A DNA stretch of 64,000 nucleotides, taken from contig NZ_CP046401.1 of NCBI RefSeq assembly GCF_009762775.1, forward strand, positions 6,274,001 to 6,338,000. The letters are read 5' to 3'. The stretch comes from Maribellus comscasis. Its GTDB lineage: Bacteria > Bacteroidota > Bacteroidia > Bacteroidales > Prolixibacteraceae. The notes beneath the pieces were generated by a model. That model did no database searches. It was not told the DNA's origin and was given only the letters and a program-made list of their open reading frames with translations. This document shows positions 9,009-18,132 of this stretch, piece after piece (position 1 is the first letter of the stretch; every line of letters starts with the position of its first letter). The position numbers were made by a program, and so were the translations under genes.

Positions 9009-10073
9009 ATGAAGAACCAAATACTATCCGGACTGATTATTTTTCTTTTCATTTCGTGTGAAACCGAAGTGAAGAATATCGAAAAGAAAATTAACATCAA
9101 AGTTGATGAACGAATAGAGTTGTTGTCGATAGTCCAACATTTTACTACCTGGGCTGCATATGGACACAACCGATATGATTTGTATTATCAATCCGAGGTT
9201 GAAGAATATTTCAAACCTTATTCTGACCATCAGGCTGTGAAACTCTGTCAGGAGTTATACGATTTTGGATTTAGTTTCGACGCACCACCTACTTTTGTGT
9301 TGTATCATTCAGAATTACCCGGTTTTGAACAGAGCACTCCGTATACCGAATATTTAATCAGTCGTGCAGGCTCAGAATTAAAATTAAAAGAGTTTGCGAA
9401 TTCTCTGCAGAACTTTGCCATAAAAAGTAATTTTGAAAAATTTTATAATTCCCAGACAGATTTTTACAAAAGGGTAGTCGATAGCATAAAACAAACTATA
9501 CCTGATGAGAACTATATAAGAACGTTGGAAAATTATTACGGCGACAAAAAAGAAAGCTATACAATTATTGCAGATCCTCTGTTTCAACGCGGTGGATACG
9601 GCCCGCAAATTCAATCGGACGATGGCGAATTAGTTTACAGCATTCTGGGAGCTAAAAACAGTATCAATGGTTTTCCTGTTTTTGGAGATAAAAATATTTT
9701 TGAACACATCATGTTACATGAATTCAGTCATTCTTTTGTAAATCCGGTTACTGAAAGGTATCTCAAGGCTGTAAATAATTCCGAAAATTTATTTGAGCCA
9801 ATTGAAAACAAAATGAGAAAAATGGCTTATCCTGAATGGAGTATATGTGTTAATGAGCACTTGGTAAGAGTAAATGTAGCCAGAATGTTAGCAAAGTTAA
9901 AACACAATAAAAGTGACATTCTTAAACAGGAATTTAATCGGGGATTTATTTATATTTACGATCTAGATTCATTAATGGAGGGGTATGAGAGCTCCCGGAA
10001 TATTTTTAAAAAATATGAAGATTTTTATCCCGAAATAATTAACTATTTTGATGATAGAAACGCAAAAAAATAA
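9009..10073 (+). CDS. DUF4932 family lipoprotein, putative metalloprotease
   Basis: Envelope lipoprotein (signal MKNQILSGLIIFLFISC, lipobox Cys17) of the DUF4932 family. The C-terminal half has a zinc-protease-like motif HEFSH (residues 237-241) inside FEHIMLHEFSHSFVNP; a further conserved block is YPEWSICVNEHLVR, where the Glu could be the third ligand. 354 aa, normal for the family. It stands alone between a terminator and the LysE gene. Peptidase activity is inferred from the HEXXH motif only; the substrate is unknown. Confidence 0.75.
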   Translation: MKNQILSGLIIFLFISCETEVKNIEKKINIKVDERIELLSIVQHFTTWAAYGHNRYDLYYQSEVEEYFKPYSDHQAVKLCQELYDFGFSFDAPPTFVLYHSELPGFEQSTPYTEYLISRAGSELKLKEFANSLQNFAIKSNFEKFYNSQTDFYKRVVDSIKQTIPDENYIRTLENYYGDKKESYTIIADPLFQRGGYGPQIQSDDGELVYSILGAKNSINGFPVFGDKNIFEHIMLHEFSHSFVNPVTERYLKAVNNSENLFEPIENKMRKMAYPEWSICVNEHLVRVNVARMLAKLKHNKSDILKQEFNRGFIYIYDLDSLMEGYESSRNIFKKYEDFYPEIINYFDDRNAKK

Positions 10074-10167
10074 CCGTTTTCCGAAAGCAATCGAGGTGTA
10101 AAAAATTTTTGAAATAGCGAATTGAAATATGAAGACATTTTAGTTTTAAATAATAAATAAGGACATT

Positions 10168-10797
10168 ATGGCGGATATACAGAATTTATTGTTGTTCATA
10201 GGATTATCCTGGATATTAATAGTTACACCGGGGCCTGATTTGATTTATGTACTTACAAAAGGTATTTCTACAGGTAAAAAAGCAGGATTGATTTCTGCAT
10301 TTGGTGTAACTTTAGGGATTTTTGTTCATACAATATTGGCGGCACTCGGACTTTCAGTAATACTGAGGACTTCAGCACTTGCTTTTATGATTGTTAAAGT
10401 AGTTGGAGCCGGTTACCTGATTTATTTGGGAATCAGAACTTTGATTAACAAAGACGAGTTGATTTTGAACAAAGAAAAACAAACCTCCACCAGAAAAATA
10501 TTTACACAGGGACTTCTTTCCAACACTTTGAATCCCAAAGTAGCTCTTTTTTTTATGGCTTTTTTGCCTCAGTTCATAAAAACAGACGGAACCGAAATTT
10601 CACCGGTTCCTTTCCTTGTTCTCGGATCTGTTTTTGCACTGTTTACAATGATTTTTTTAACAACATTGGGATATTTCTCTGGTGCAGTAGGACATTATCT
10701 AAAAACAAAAGAATCGGTATCCAAATGGATTAAAAATGTTTCCGGCAGTATTTTGGTTTTGCTTGGAATCAGACTTGCTTTTATGCATCAGAAATAA
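10168..10797 (+). CDS. LysE/RhtB family amino-acid exporter
   Basis: Inner-membrane exporter of the LysE superfamily, usually removing amino acids such as homoserine, threonine or lysine. About six membrane segments are visible in 209 aa. The family signature near the N-terminus is present (ILIVTPGPDLIYVLTKG), as is the central NTLNPKVALFFMAFLPQF motif. The gene is 94 nt after DUF4932 in the same direction but an operon is uncertain. The specific substrate cannot be told from sequence. Confidence 0.9.
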   Translation: MADIQNLLLFIGLSWILIVTPGPDLIYVLTKGISTGKKAGLISAFGVTLGIFVHTILAALGLSVILRTSALAFMIVKVVGAGYLIYLGIRTLINKDELILNKEKQTSTRKIFTQGLLSNTLNPKVALFFMAFLPQFIKTDGTEISPVPFLVLGSVFALFTMIFLTTLGYFSGAVGHYLKTKESVSKWIKNVSGSILVLLGIRLAFMHQK

Positions 10798-11075
10798 AAG
10801 AGAATGCACAAGACGAAGAATGTAAAGCATAATTGGGATAATTTAGGAGTTTTAGCTCGTCGCAAATTTTAATCTTTGGGTAAATTTAAAATCTGTAATT
10901 TATTTGTATATATGATGGTTCGAAAAGAAAGTACTGTCAATATATTTTTTTAAATTTGTAGCTCAATCAAATAAAAGGCAACTTAAAATGAAAATATAAT
11001 TTCTTTCAGGCAGAGTAAATAAAGACAAGCCCAATAGTGGTTTGCTAACTTGTTTCACCTTTTACGAAAGAAATT
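10798..11075. other. Leader region of the ABC-F gene
   Basis: 278 nt with a TAAATTTG -7-like box at 10951-10958, then a minimal reading frame ATG-AAA-ATA-TAA at 10988-10999 and a possible short stem (ACAAG ... CTTGT, about 11027-11056) before the ABC-F start at 11076. ABC-F resistance genes are often controlled by leader attenuation, so the arrangement is suggestive but unproven. Confidence 0.35.
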
Positions 11076-12677
11076 ATGTTGCATTTACAAAACATTTCAT
11101 ATTACCATCCGAATAAAGATTTACTTTTTGAGAATATTTCATTCACCGTAAACCAGTTTGAAAAAATAGCGTTAATCGGTAATAACGGAGTTGGAAAATC
11201 AACCTTGCTAAAAATTATTGCAGACAAGCTGCCGGTTTCCACCGGCCAAATCCAGTGTAAATCTCAAGCATATTATATCCCTCAGGTATTTGGGCAGTAC
11301 AATCATCTAACGGTTGCACAGGCAATAAATATTGAGCAAAAATTAAAAGCTTTAAAGGAGGTTTTAAGCGGAAATATAACGGCGGAGAATTATGTTTCTC
11401 TTGATGATGACTGGACAATAGAAGACCGCTGCAACCAGGCGCTGGAATACTGGCAGTTAAATAATTTGAACCTGTACCAAAAAATGGAAACGTTAAGTGG
11501 AGGACAAAAGACAAAAGTATTTTTGGCGGGAGTCTCCATTCATCAGCCCGAGCTGGTTTTACTGGATGAACCGAGCAATCATTTGGATATGGCGGGAAGA
11601 CAGTTGCTATACGACTTTATTCAATCTGCCAAATGTTCTCTGGTTGTAGTCAGTCACGACCGGAAATTGTTGCAGCTTTTGCATTCAACGTATGAGTTGA
11701 GTAAAAACGAAGTTGCGGTTTATGGTGGCAATTATGACTTTTATGTGCAGCAAAAACAGATAGAAAATAATGCTTTAAGCCAGGATATACAAAGTAAAGA
11801 GAAGGCGCTTCGGAAAGCCAGGGAAAAAGAACGTGAAACAGCAGAAAGACAACTGCGGATGAATGCCCGGGGAAAAAAGAAACAGCTAAAGGCAGGAACT
11901 CCTAAAACCATGATGAATAAAATGAAAAACGATTCGGAAAACAGCGCTTCAAAACTAAAAGGTGTTCATGGTGAAAAAATTAGTGGTATTTCACAGGAGT
12001 TGCACAAATTACGTTCTCTGTTACCCGACATCGATAAAATGAAATTTGGGTTTGATGCTTCCGCCCTGTATAAAGGTAAAATACTGGTCAAAGCAACAAA
12101 CATCAACTATAGCTACGATTCTGAATTATTGTGGGCGGAAAACCTGGATGTGCTTATTAAAAGCGGAGAACGTATTGTTTTGCGCGGATTAAACGGTTCA
12201 GGAAAAACAACGTTGATCAGGTTGATTTTAGGAACCCAGGAACCTCAAACCGGAACCATTTACAGGGCGGAGAATCAGACGGTTTACATCGATCAGGATT
12301 ATTCTTTAATCAATAATGGTCTGACTATTTATGAACAGGCACAATTGTTTAACATCACCGCGTTACAGGAACACGACGTAAAAATACGGCTTAGCCGCTT
12401 CCTGTTTTCCGGAGAAGACTGGGATAAGCCTTGCAGTGTGTTAAGTGGCGGTGAACGTATGCGTTTAATGCTTTGCTGTTTAACCATTCATAATCAATCG
12501 CCCGATATTATTGTTTTAGATGAGCCGACAAATAACCTGGATATTCAGAATATAGAAATACTGACCTACGCCATAAACGAATACAAAGGAACTTTAATCG
12601 TTGTATCTCATGATGAAAGTTTCCTCGAGCAGATAAAAATAGAACGGTCGATTCAGTTGAAAAGCTATAAAGAGTAA
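11076..12677 (+). CDS. ABC-F family ATPase (translation/ribosome-associated)
   Basis: Soluble protein with two fused ABC ATPase domains and no membrane segments, hallmark of ABC-F proteins, which act on the ribosomal E-site and either rescue translation or protect against antibiotics. NBD1: Walker A GNNGVGKS (residues about 36-43), signature LSGGQKTKV, Walker B LVLLDEPSNHLD. A charged linker rich in Lys/Arg/Glu follows (about 240-300), then NBD2: Walker A GLNGSGKT, LSGGERMRL, IIVLDEPTNNLD. 533 aa. Whether it is a housekeeping or a resistance-type ABC-F cannot be decided from sequence; the long leader is in keeping with inducible control. Confidence 0.9.
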   Translation: MLHLQNISYYHPNKDLLFENISFTVNQFEKIALIGNNGVGKSTLLKIIADKLPVSTGQIQCKSQAYYIPQVFGQYNHLTVAQAINIEQKLKALKEVLSGNITAENYVSLDDDWTIEDRCNQALEYWQLNNLNLYQKMETLSGGQKTKVFLAGVSIHQPELVLLDEPSNHLDMAGRQLLYDFIQSAKCSLVVVSHDRKLLQLLHSTYELSKNEVAVYGGNYDFYVQQKQIENNALSQDIQSKEKALRKAREKERETAERQLRMNARGKKKQLKAGTPKTMMNKMKNDSENSASKLKGVHGEKISGISQELHKLRSLLPDIDKMKFGFDASALYKGKILVKATNINYSYDSELLWAENLDVLIKSGERIVLRGLNGSGKTTLIRLILGTQEPQTGTIYRAENQTVYIDQDYSLINNGLTIYEQAQLFNITALQEHDVKIRLSRFLFSGEDWDKPCSVLSGGERMRLMLCCLTIHNQSPDIIVLDEPTNNLDIQNIEILTYAINEYKGTLIVVSHDESFLEQIKIERSIQLKSYKE

Positions 12678-12773
12678 TAATATAATAGTGAAAAGCAACC
12701 GGCTGTTTTATATTTCTTCATTTCAATTTTTATAATTAACTTATGCACAGAATAATATTTGCATTTACATATT

Positions 12774-15700
12774 ATGCACGGTTTGAATAATTTAGAATCA
12801 TTTCCTCTCATCGACAAGTTTTTTAGGTGTAGCAATGATTTGTTATTCATAGCTGATAAAGAATGGAAGTTTATAAAATTAAACCCGGAATGGGAAAAGA
12901 TACTAGGATATAAAATTTCTGAACTGAAAGGGAAAAAATTCATCGAATTTATTCATCCCGATGATATTAAAGAAACAATTAAAGTTGTAGAAAATTTAGC
13001 TGTTAAAGCCGAAGTTATTGATTTTAATAACCGTTATAAACATAGGAATGGGGAATACCGATGGTTACGTTGGAGGTTATATTCAGAAGAAGATATAGTA
13101 TTCGCAACGGCTCAGGATATTACAGAAAGTAAAAAAGTTGAAGATGATTTAAGGAACAAAGAAGCTATTTTACATTCTACCCTTGATTCAATGAACGATG
13201 GCCTGTTGATTGTCACGAACGAAGGAAAGGTGATCCATTATAATAATCGTTTCAAAGAAATATTTTTAATTCCTGAAGATATACTTGTAAAAAATGATGA
13301 TAAGCTTTTCCTTGAAAGTGTGAAAAATCAAATTATCAATCCGGATAAATTTTTAAAAAAGGTCGAAGATATTTATCAGGGTCATGAAATAACAAAAGAT
13401 ATCATTGATTTAAAAAACGGAAAAATTATTGAGCGTTTGTCGCACCCTCTTCAAAAAGAAAGTTTAATAAATGGCCGTGTATGGATATTCCGCGATATAA
13501 CAGAGCAAAGAAAAACGGAAGAAGTTATTCATCAAAGTGAAAAAAAATACCGGAGTCTTTTTGAAAATATGACCAGTGGTTTTGCGCTTCATGAGATGTT
13601 ATACGATAAGCAGGGAAATCCATCCGATTTCAGGTATATTGAAGCAAATCCTGCATTTGAAAAATTAACGGGTGTGCCGGCAGATACGATAAAAGGCAAA
13701 ACCGTCAAAAGTATAATGCCTAATATCGAAGATTACTGGCTACAAACATATGGCCATGTTGCAATGACGGGAAAACCGTACAGTTATATGAATTACGCTT
13801 CCGATTTAGGTAAATACTATGATACATACATTTTTAGCCCCGAAAAAAACAAGTTTGCTGTTGTATTTAATGATGTTACCGGACGAATAGAAAAAGAAGA
13901 TAGACTAAAGCTTTTTAAAGCCTCAATTGACCATGCCAGTGAAGAAATATATTGGTTGAATAAAACCGGGGCCATTGAATATGTTAACGAAAAAACATGT
14001 GAAAATCTTGGTTACTCTAAAGAAGAGCTATTAAAGCTTACTATTTTTGATGTGGATCCAACATTTTCAAAGAAAAATTGGGATAAATTATGGAAAGGGT
14101 TCCAGAATCAAAAAGAAAAAAGGACAGCCAGTTATGTGTTTGAAACTACAAACCAACGTAAAGATGGTTCGATCTACCCGGTTGAAGTTCATTCCATTCA
14201 TTTATGGTTAGACAACAGAGAATTGCAAATAGCTCATGTACACGATATTAGCAACCAAAAACACAATGAAGATATTTTACGCCAAAGTGAAGAAAAATAC
14301 AGGCTGTTATTCGAAAATCTGACTGTTGGCTTTACCTTGCAACGTGTGATCTTCAATGAAATGGGGAAAGCCGTTGATTTTACTTTTGAAGAGATTAACC
14401 CGGCTTGTGAGAAATACTTAAATATGCCGGCAGCAAAGGTAATTGGAGGGAGGGCAAAAAAACTATTCCCCAAAACTGAAGATTACTGGCTTGAGGCTTA
14501 TAGTGAAGTCATTGAAACCGGTAACCCAATTACGTACGTTAATTATTCGGCTGAATTAGACAAGTATATTGAAAGTTATATTTTTAAAATCAAAAAAAAT
14601 TATGTTGCCACTTTCTTTAATGATGTTACCGATCGTGTAAAGAATGCAAAAATTTTAAATAAATTTAAAACTTCCGTTGATAACTCCCTCGATGGTGTAT
14701 TTTGGATAAACGAAGAAGGAGGTTTTGATTATGTTAATCAACAGGCCTCTAAGATGCTGAGGTATACCCATGAAGAATTAATACAACTAAAAATATTTGA
14801 TATTGACCCCAATACAGATAAAAAGGTTTTTAAAGACATATGGAATGATTTGCATAAAAATAAATCGTTTAAATCATATACACTGGAGAGTTGTCATAAA
14901 AGAAAAGATGGCTCTGTTTTTCCTATAGAAGTAAATTCTGTTTTTATTTGGAAAGACAATAATGGTTTTCTTATTTCTAACATAAGAGACATAACAGAAC
15001 GAAAAGAATATGAAGAAAACCTTCTTAAGAATCAAAAACTACTAAATGATTCACAAAGGGCAGGCAATATAGGAAGTTGGGAGTACTATATTGAAACCGA
15101 CGAATTAATATGGAACGACCAGGTTTATGATATTTATGGTATGGACAAATCAGTGAAACTCAATTACCAGGTATTTATTGATTTGGTTTATCCTGAAGAC
15201 AGAGCTTACTTTGAACAAAAATACCAGGAAAGTTTAGAGCTGGGGGTATTCCCTGAATATGAATATCGTATTGTAAAGCCGGATGAAACGTTGTGCTATC
15301 TCAAAACTATGGGGAATATCGAATTTTCCGAAAATAATAAACCCTACCGGACGTATGGGATAGTGCAGGATATTACTGAGCAAAAGCAATACGAAAAAAA
15401 AATTCTGGAAAACCAAAAATTACTGAATGAATCACAACGTATTGCTAAAATGGGAAGCTGGGAACTTATTTTGGAGAATTTCAGAATTCATTGGAGCGAT
15501 TCGATGTACCTGTTGCACGGATTAGACAAACAAACTTTTAACCTTACCCATGACAATTTTCTTCAGTTAGTTCATCCGGATGACAGGCAATCCATTATCA
15601 AAAATATAGAAAAAACTCATGAAGCAGAAAAGATAGACAACGATGAATACCGGATTATAAGGCCCGATGGCGAAGTAAGAACAATATTGACTTCGGCCGA

Positions 15701-17726
15701 AGTAATAAAAAATGAAGATAACCAGCCCGTTAAGCTAATTGGCGTGGTACAGGATATTACCGAAAGTAAAATAGCAAAAGAAGCTCTTATTGAAAGTGAA
15801 GAAAGAGCCCGCTTATTTGTTGAAAATACACCACTGCCCATAGCTTTATTCGACACCAATATGTGTTATATAATAGCCAGCAAGCAATGGTACCTTACTT
15901 ATAATGTGGATGAACAGAATATAACCGGCAAGTACCATTACGACTTATTTCCTGAAACTTCCCACAGGTGGAGAGATTTACATCAACAGGCAATACAAGG
16001 GAATGTGATAAAAAGCGAAAAAGACAAATTTATCCGGCAGAATGGAAGCTTCCAGTGGGTGCGTTATGAGCTGCATCCCTGGCATAAGGGCGATAAAACC
16101 GTAGGTGGTATGGTTGCATTTACGGAAGATATTACCCAAAAAGTTGAAGCAGCTGAGGCGCTAAAGGAAACAGAACAAAAAATGCAGCGGATATTTGAAT
16201 TTGCTCCCATTAGTATAGGACTGTTGGACAAAAGGGTGATCTTAGATGTTAATTCACAAGTTTGCAACCTCACCTGGTACAAAAAAGAAGAGTTAATAGG
16301 TAACAAAACAGAAGTCGTTTTTCCAACCAAAAAAGAGTATGAAATGGTTGGGGAAGTAATGTATAAACAGTTAGCAGAGAAGGGTTTTGGTGAATTTGAA
16401 TCCAAATGGGAAAGGAAAGATGGAAAACTTATAAATGTATACCTCACATTAACATATCTCGATCCAGAAGATCCTGCAAAAGGAGTGCTTTTTACCGCCA
16501 TGGATATAACAAAACAAAAAGAAGCTGAAAAACAATTAATAAATGCAAAGGAGCGTGCTGAAGAAAGCGAATTCTTCCTCCGGGAATCGCAACGCACAGG
16601 CAATATTGGCTCTTACAAAATGTATTTTAATCCAGGGAATTGGATTTCAACAGAAACACTAAATAACATATTTGGTATTAATGAATCTTATACGAAAGAT
16701 ACAATTGGCTGGTTAAAATTAGTCCATCCCGATGACAGGAAAATGATGGATGACTATTTCCGAAATGAAGTAATTGGTAAGCTTCAACCTTTCAATAAAG
16801 AATACCAGATTATACGAAAAACCGATAACGAAACCAGGTGGGTACATGGTATGGGTAAATTGTATCTCGACGACAAAGGCCATTTATCTCACATGCTGGG
16901 AACAATTCAGGACATCACTGAACGTAAACTTATTGAGGAAGAACGCAAAATGATGAATATTGAGCTTGAAAAAAGAGTAATAAAACGTACAGACCAGCTA
17001 CAGCAAGCAAATAAAGACCTGGAGGCCTTTGCTTACAGTGTTTCCCATGATTTACGGGCGCCATTAAGACATATTGATGGATTTATGCACCTGCTGGAAA
17101 AAACAATTGGCCCTGCTGATTCGAAAGTACAAAACTATATGGATAAAATATTCTACTCTGCTAAAAACATGTCTTCGATGATTGATGAACTTCTGAAATT
17201 CTCCCGCTTAGGACGTGCTGATTTAAAAACAAGGCAAGTTAATTTGACAACTATTATAAATGAAATTATTAATCGTTTAAAACCCGATTATACCGGAAGG
17301 AACATGCAATGGAAGATTAACGAGCTACCTGAGGTTTTTGGAGATCAGGGACTTTTAGAAATTGCTTTCGAAAACCTAATATCAAATGCCATAAAATATA
17401 CATTAAAAAAGGATCCGGCAATTATTGAAATCGGGCAACAAAAAAACTGCCGGACCGAAAGTGTTTGTATTTTTATAAAAGACAACGGGGCAGGCTTTGA
17501 TATGGCATATAAAGATAAATTATTTGGAGTATTCCAACGCTTACATAAAAGCGAGGAATTTGAAGGAATAGGAATTGGATTGGCAAATGTAAAACAGATT
17601 ATTACCAAACACGGTGGAACAATTGAAGTAGAGTCAGAAATAAACAAAGGCGCAATCTTTTATATAATATTACCAATACAAAAAAAGCATGAACAACGTA
17701 GGCAAAATACTATATGCCGAAGATAA
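12774..17726 (+). CDS. Giant multi-PAS sensor histidine kinase (11 PAS domains)
   Basis: Cytoplasmic kinase of about 1650 aa with no membrane segment. Eleven PAS/PAC units in a row can be read, each closing with a D-I/V-T motif (QDITESKK, FRDITEQRK, NDVTGR, HDISNQK, NDVTDR, RDITERK, QDITEQK, QDITESK, EDITQK, MDITKQK, QDITERK). PAS3-4 and PAS5-6 look like a duplicated two-domain block. A coiled coil (ELEKRVIKRTDQLQQ) leads to a phytochrome-type HisKA (VSHDLRAPLRHIDGF, His1425) and HATPase_c (NLISNAIKY, DNGAGF, GIGIGLANV). ATG at 12774 is preferred to the TTG at 12759. The 3' end overlaps the response regulator gene by 38 nt, so that protein is its probable partner. Signals are unknown. Confidence 0.88.
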   Translation: MHGLNNLESFPLIDKFFRCSNDLLFIADKEWKFIKLNPEWEKILGYKISELKGKKFIEFIHPDDIKETIKVVENLAVKAEVIDFNNRYKHRNGEYRWLRWRLYSEEDIVFATAQDITESKKVEDDLRNKEAILHSTLDSMNDGLLIVTNEGKVIHYNNRFKEIFLIPEDILVKNDDKLFLESVKNQIINPDKFLKKVEDIYQGHEITKDIIDLKNGKIIERLSHPLQKESLINGRVWIFRDITEQRKTEEVIHQSEKKYRSLFENMTSGFALHEMLYDKQGNPSDFRYIEANPAFEKLTGVPADTIKGKTVKSIMPNIEDYWLQTYGHVAMTGKPYSYMNYASDLGKYYDTYIFSPEKNKFAVVFNDVTGRIEKEDRLKLFKASIDHASEEIYWLNKTGAIEYVNEKTCENLGYSKEELLKLTIFDVDPTFSKKNWDKLWKGFQNQKEKRTASYVFETTNQRKDGSIYPVEVHSIHLWLDNRELQIAHVHDISNQKHNEDILRQSEEKYRLLFENLTVGFTLQRVIFNEMGKAVDFTFEEINPACEKYLNMPAAKVIGGRAKKLFPKTEDYWLEAYSEVIETGNPITYVNYSAELDKYIESYIFKIKKNYVATFFNDVTDRVKNAKILNKFKTSVDNSLDGVFWINEEGGFDYVNQQASKMLRYTHEELIQLKIFDIDPNTDKKVFKDIWNDLHKNKSFKSYTLESCHKRKDGSVFPIEVNSVFIWKDNNGFLISNIRDITERKEYEENLLKNQKLLNDSQRAGNIGSWEYYIETDELIWNDQVYDIYGMDKSVKLNYQVFIDLVYPEDRAYFEQKYQESLELGVFPEYEYRIVKPDETLCYLKTMGNIEFSENNKPYRTYGIVQDITEQKQYEKKILENQKLLNESQRIAKMGSWELILENFRIHWSDSMYLLHGLDKQTFNLTHDNFLQLVHPDDRQSIIKNIEKTHEAEKIDNDEYRIIRPDGEVRTILTSAEVIKNEDNQPVKLIGVVQDITESKIAKEALIESEERARLFVENTPLPIALFDTNMCYIIASKQWYLTYNVDEQNITGKYHYDLFPETSHRWRDLHQQAIQGNVIKSEKDKFIRQNGSFQWVRYELHPWHKGDKTVGGMVAFTEDITQKVEAAEALKETEQKMQRIFEFAPISIGLLDKRVILDVNSQVCNLTWYKKEELIGNKTEVVFPTKKEYEMVGEVMYKQLAEKGFGEFESKWERKDGKLINVYLTLTYLDPEDPAKGVLFTAMDITKQKEAEKQLINAKERAEESEFFLRESQRTGNIGSYKMYFNPGNWISTETLNNIFGINESYTKDTIGWLKLVHPDDRKMMDDYFRNEVIGKLQPFNKEYQIIRKTDNETRWVHGMGKLYLDDKGHLSHMLGTIQDITERKLIEEERKMMNIELEKRVIKRTDQLQQANKDLEAFAYSVSHDLRAPLRHIDGFMHLLEKTIGPADSKVQNYMDKIFYSAKNMSSMIDELLKFSRLGRADLKTRQVNLTTIINEIINRLKPDYTGRNMQWKINELPEVFGDQGLLEIAFENLISNAIKYTLKKDPAIIEIGQQKNCRTESVCIFIKDNGAGFDMAYKDKLFGVFQRLHKSEEFEGIGIGLANVKQIITKHGGTIEVESEINKGAIFYIILPIQKKHEQRRQNTICRR

Positions 17727-18132
17727 CGACAACGACGTTGAACTTACCCTGGCCGCATTTGAGGAATGTAACCTTGCTAACCCTGTGGATGTAGTTAAAG
17801 ACGGTGCCGAAGCGTTGGATTACTTATTCTACAAAGGAAAATACAGCCAACGAGATAAAGAAATTCCCCTGTTTATTCTGCTTGATTTAAAAATGCCAAA
17901 ACTCGACGGCATTGAAGTGCTTAAAGAAATAAGAAAATCAAAAGAATATAAGAGTATACCTGTTATTATTCTTACTTCATCTAAAATGGAATCGGATATT
18001 GCCAGAAGCTATGAATTTGGGGCAAATAGCTTCGTAGTAAAACCTATTGATTTCGCAGCGTTTGTGGAAGCCATAAAAAACCTCGGCTATTTTTGGGCAA
18101 ATGTTAATACATCATTAAAAAATTATGAGTAA
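17689..18132 (+). CDS. Rcp1-type single-domain response regulator
   Basis: Stand-alone receiver of 147 aa. Acidic pair ED at residues 11-12, phosphoacceptor Asp66 in FILLDLKMPKLDG, Thr/Ser in ILTSS, and Lys in FVVKP. The DNDVELT start and the FYKGKY insert resemble the Rcp1 group, which receives phosphate from phytochrome-like kinases with the H-box type seen upstream. It overlaps the kinase gene by 38 nt and the next gene by 8 nt, so the three are translationally coupled. It has no output domain; it probably relays phosphate or acts by protein contact. Confidence 0.9.
   Translation: MNNVGKILYAEDNDNDVELTLAAFEECNLANPVDVVKDGAEALDYLFYKGKYSQRDKEIPLFILLDLKMPKLDGIEVLKEIRKSKEYKSIPVIILTSSKMESDIARSYEFGANSFVVKPIDFAAFVEAIKNLGYFWANVNTSLKNYE

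Noticed and set aside
16064..16603. Leftward 179-codon frame inside the multi-PAS kinase
   Set aside because: Antisense shadow of PAS9-PAS10; Ser/Phe-rich composition without motifs.
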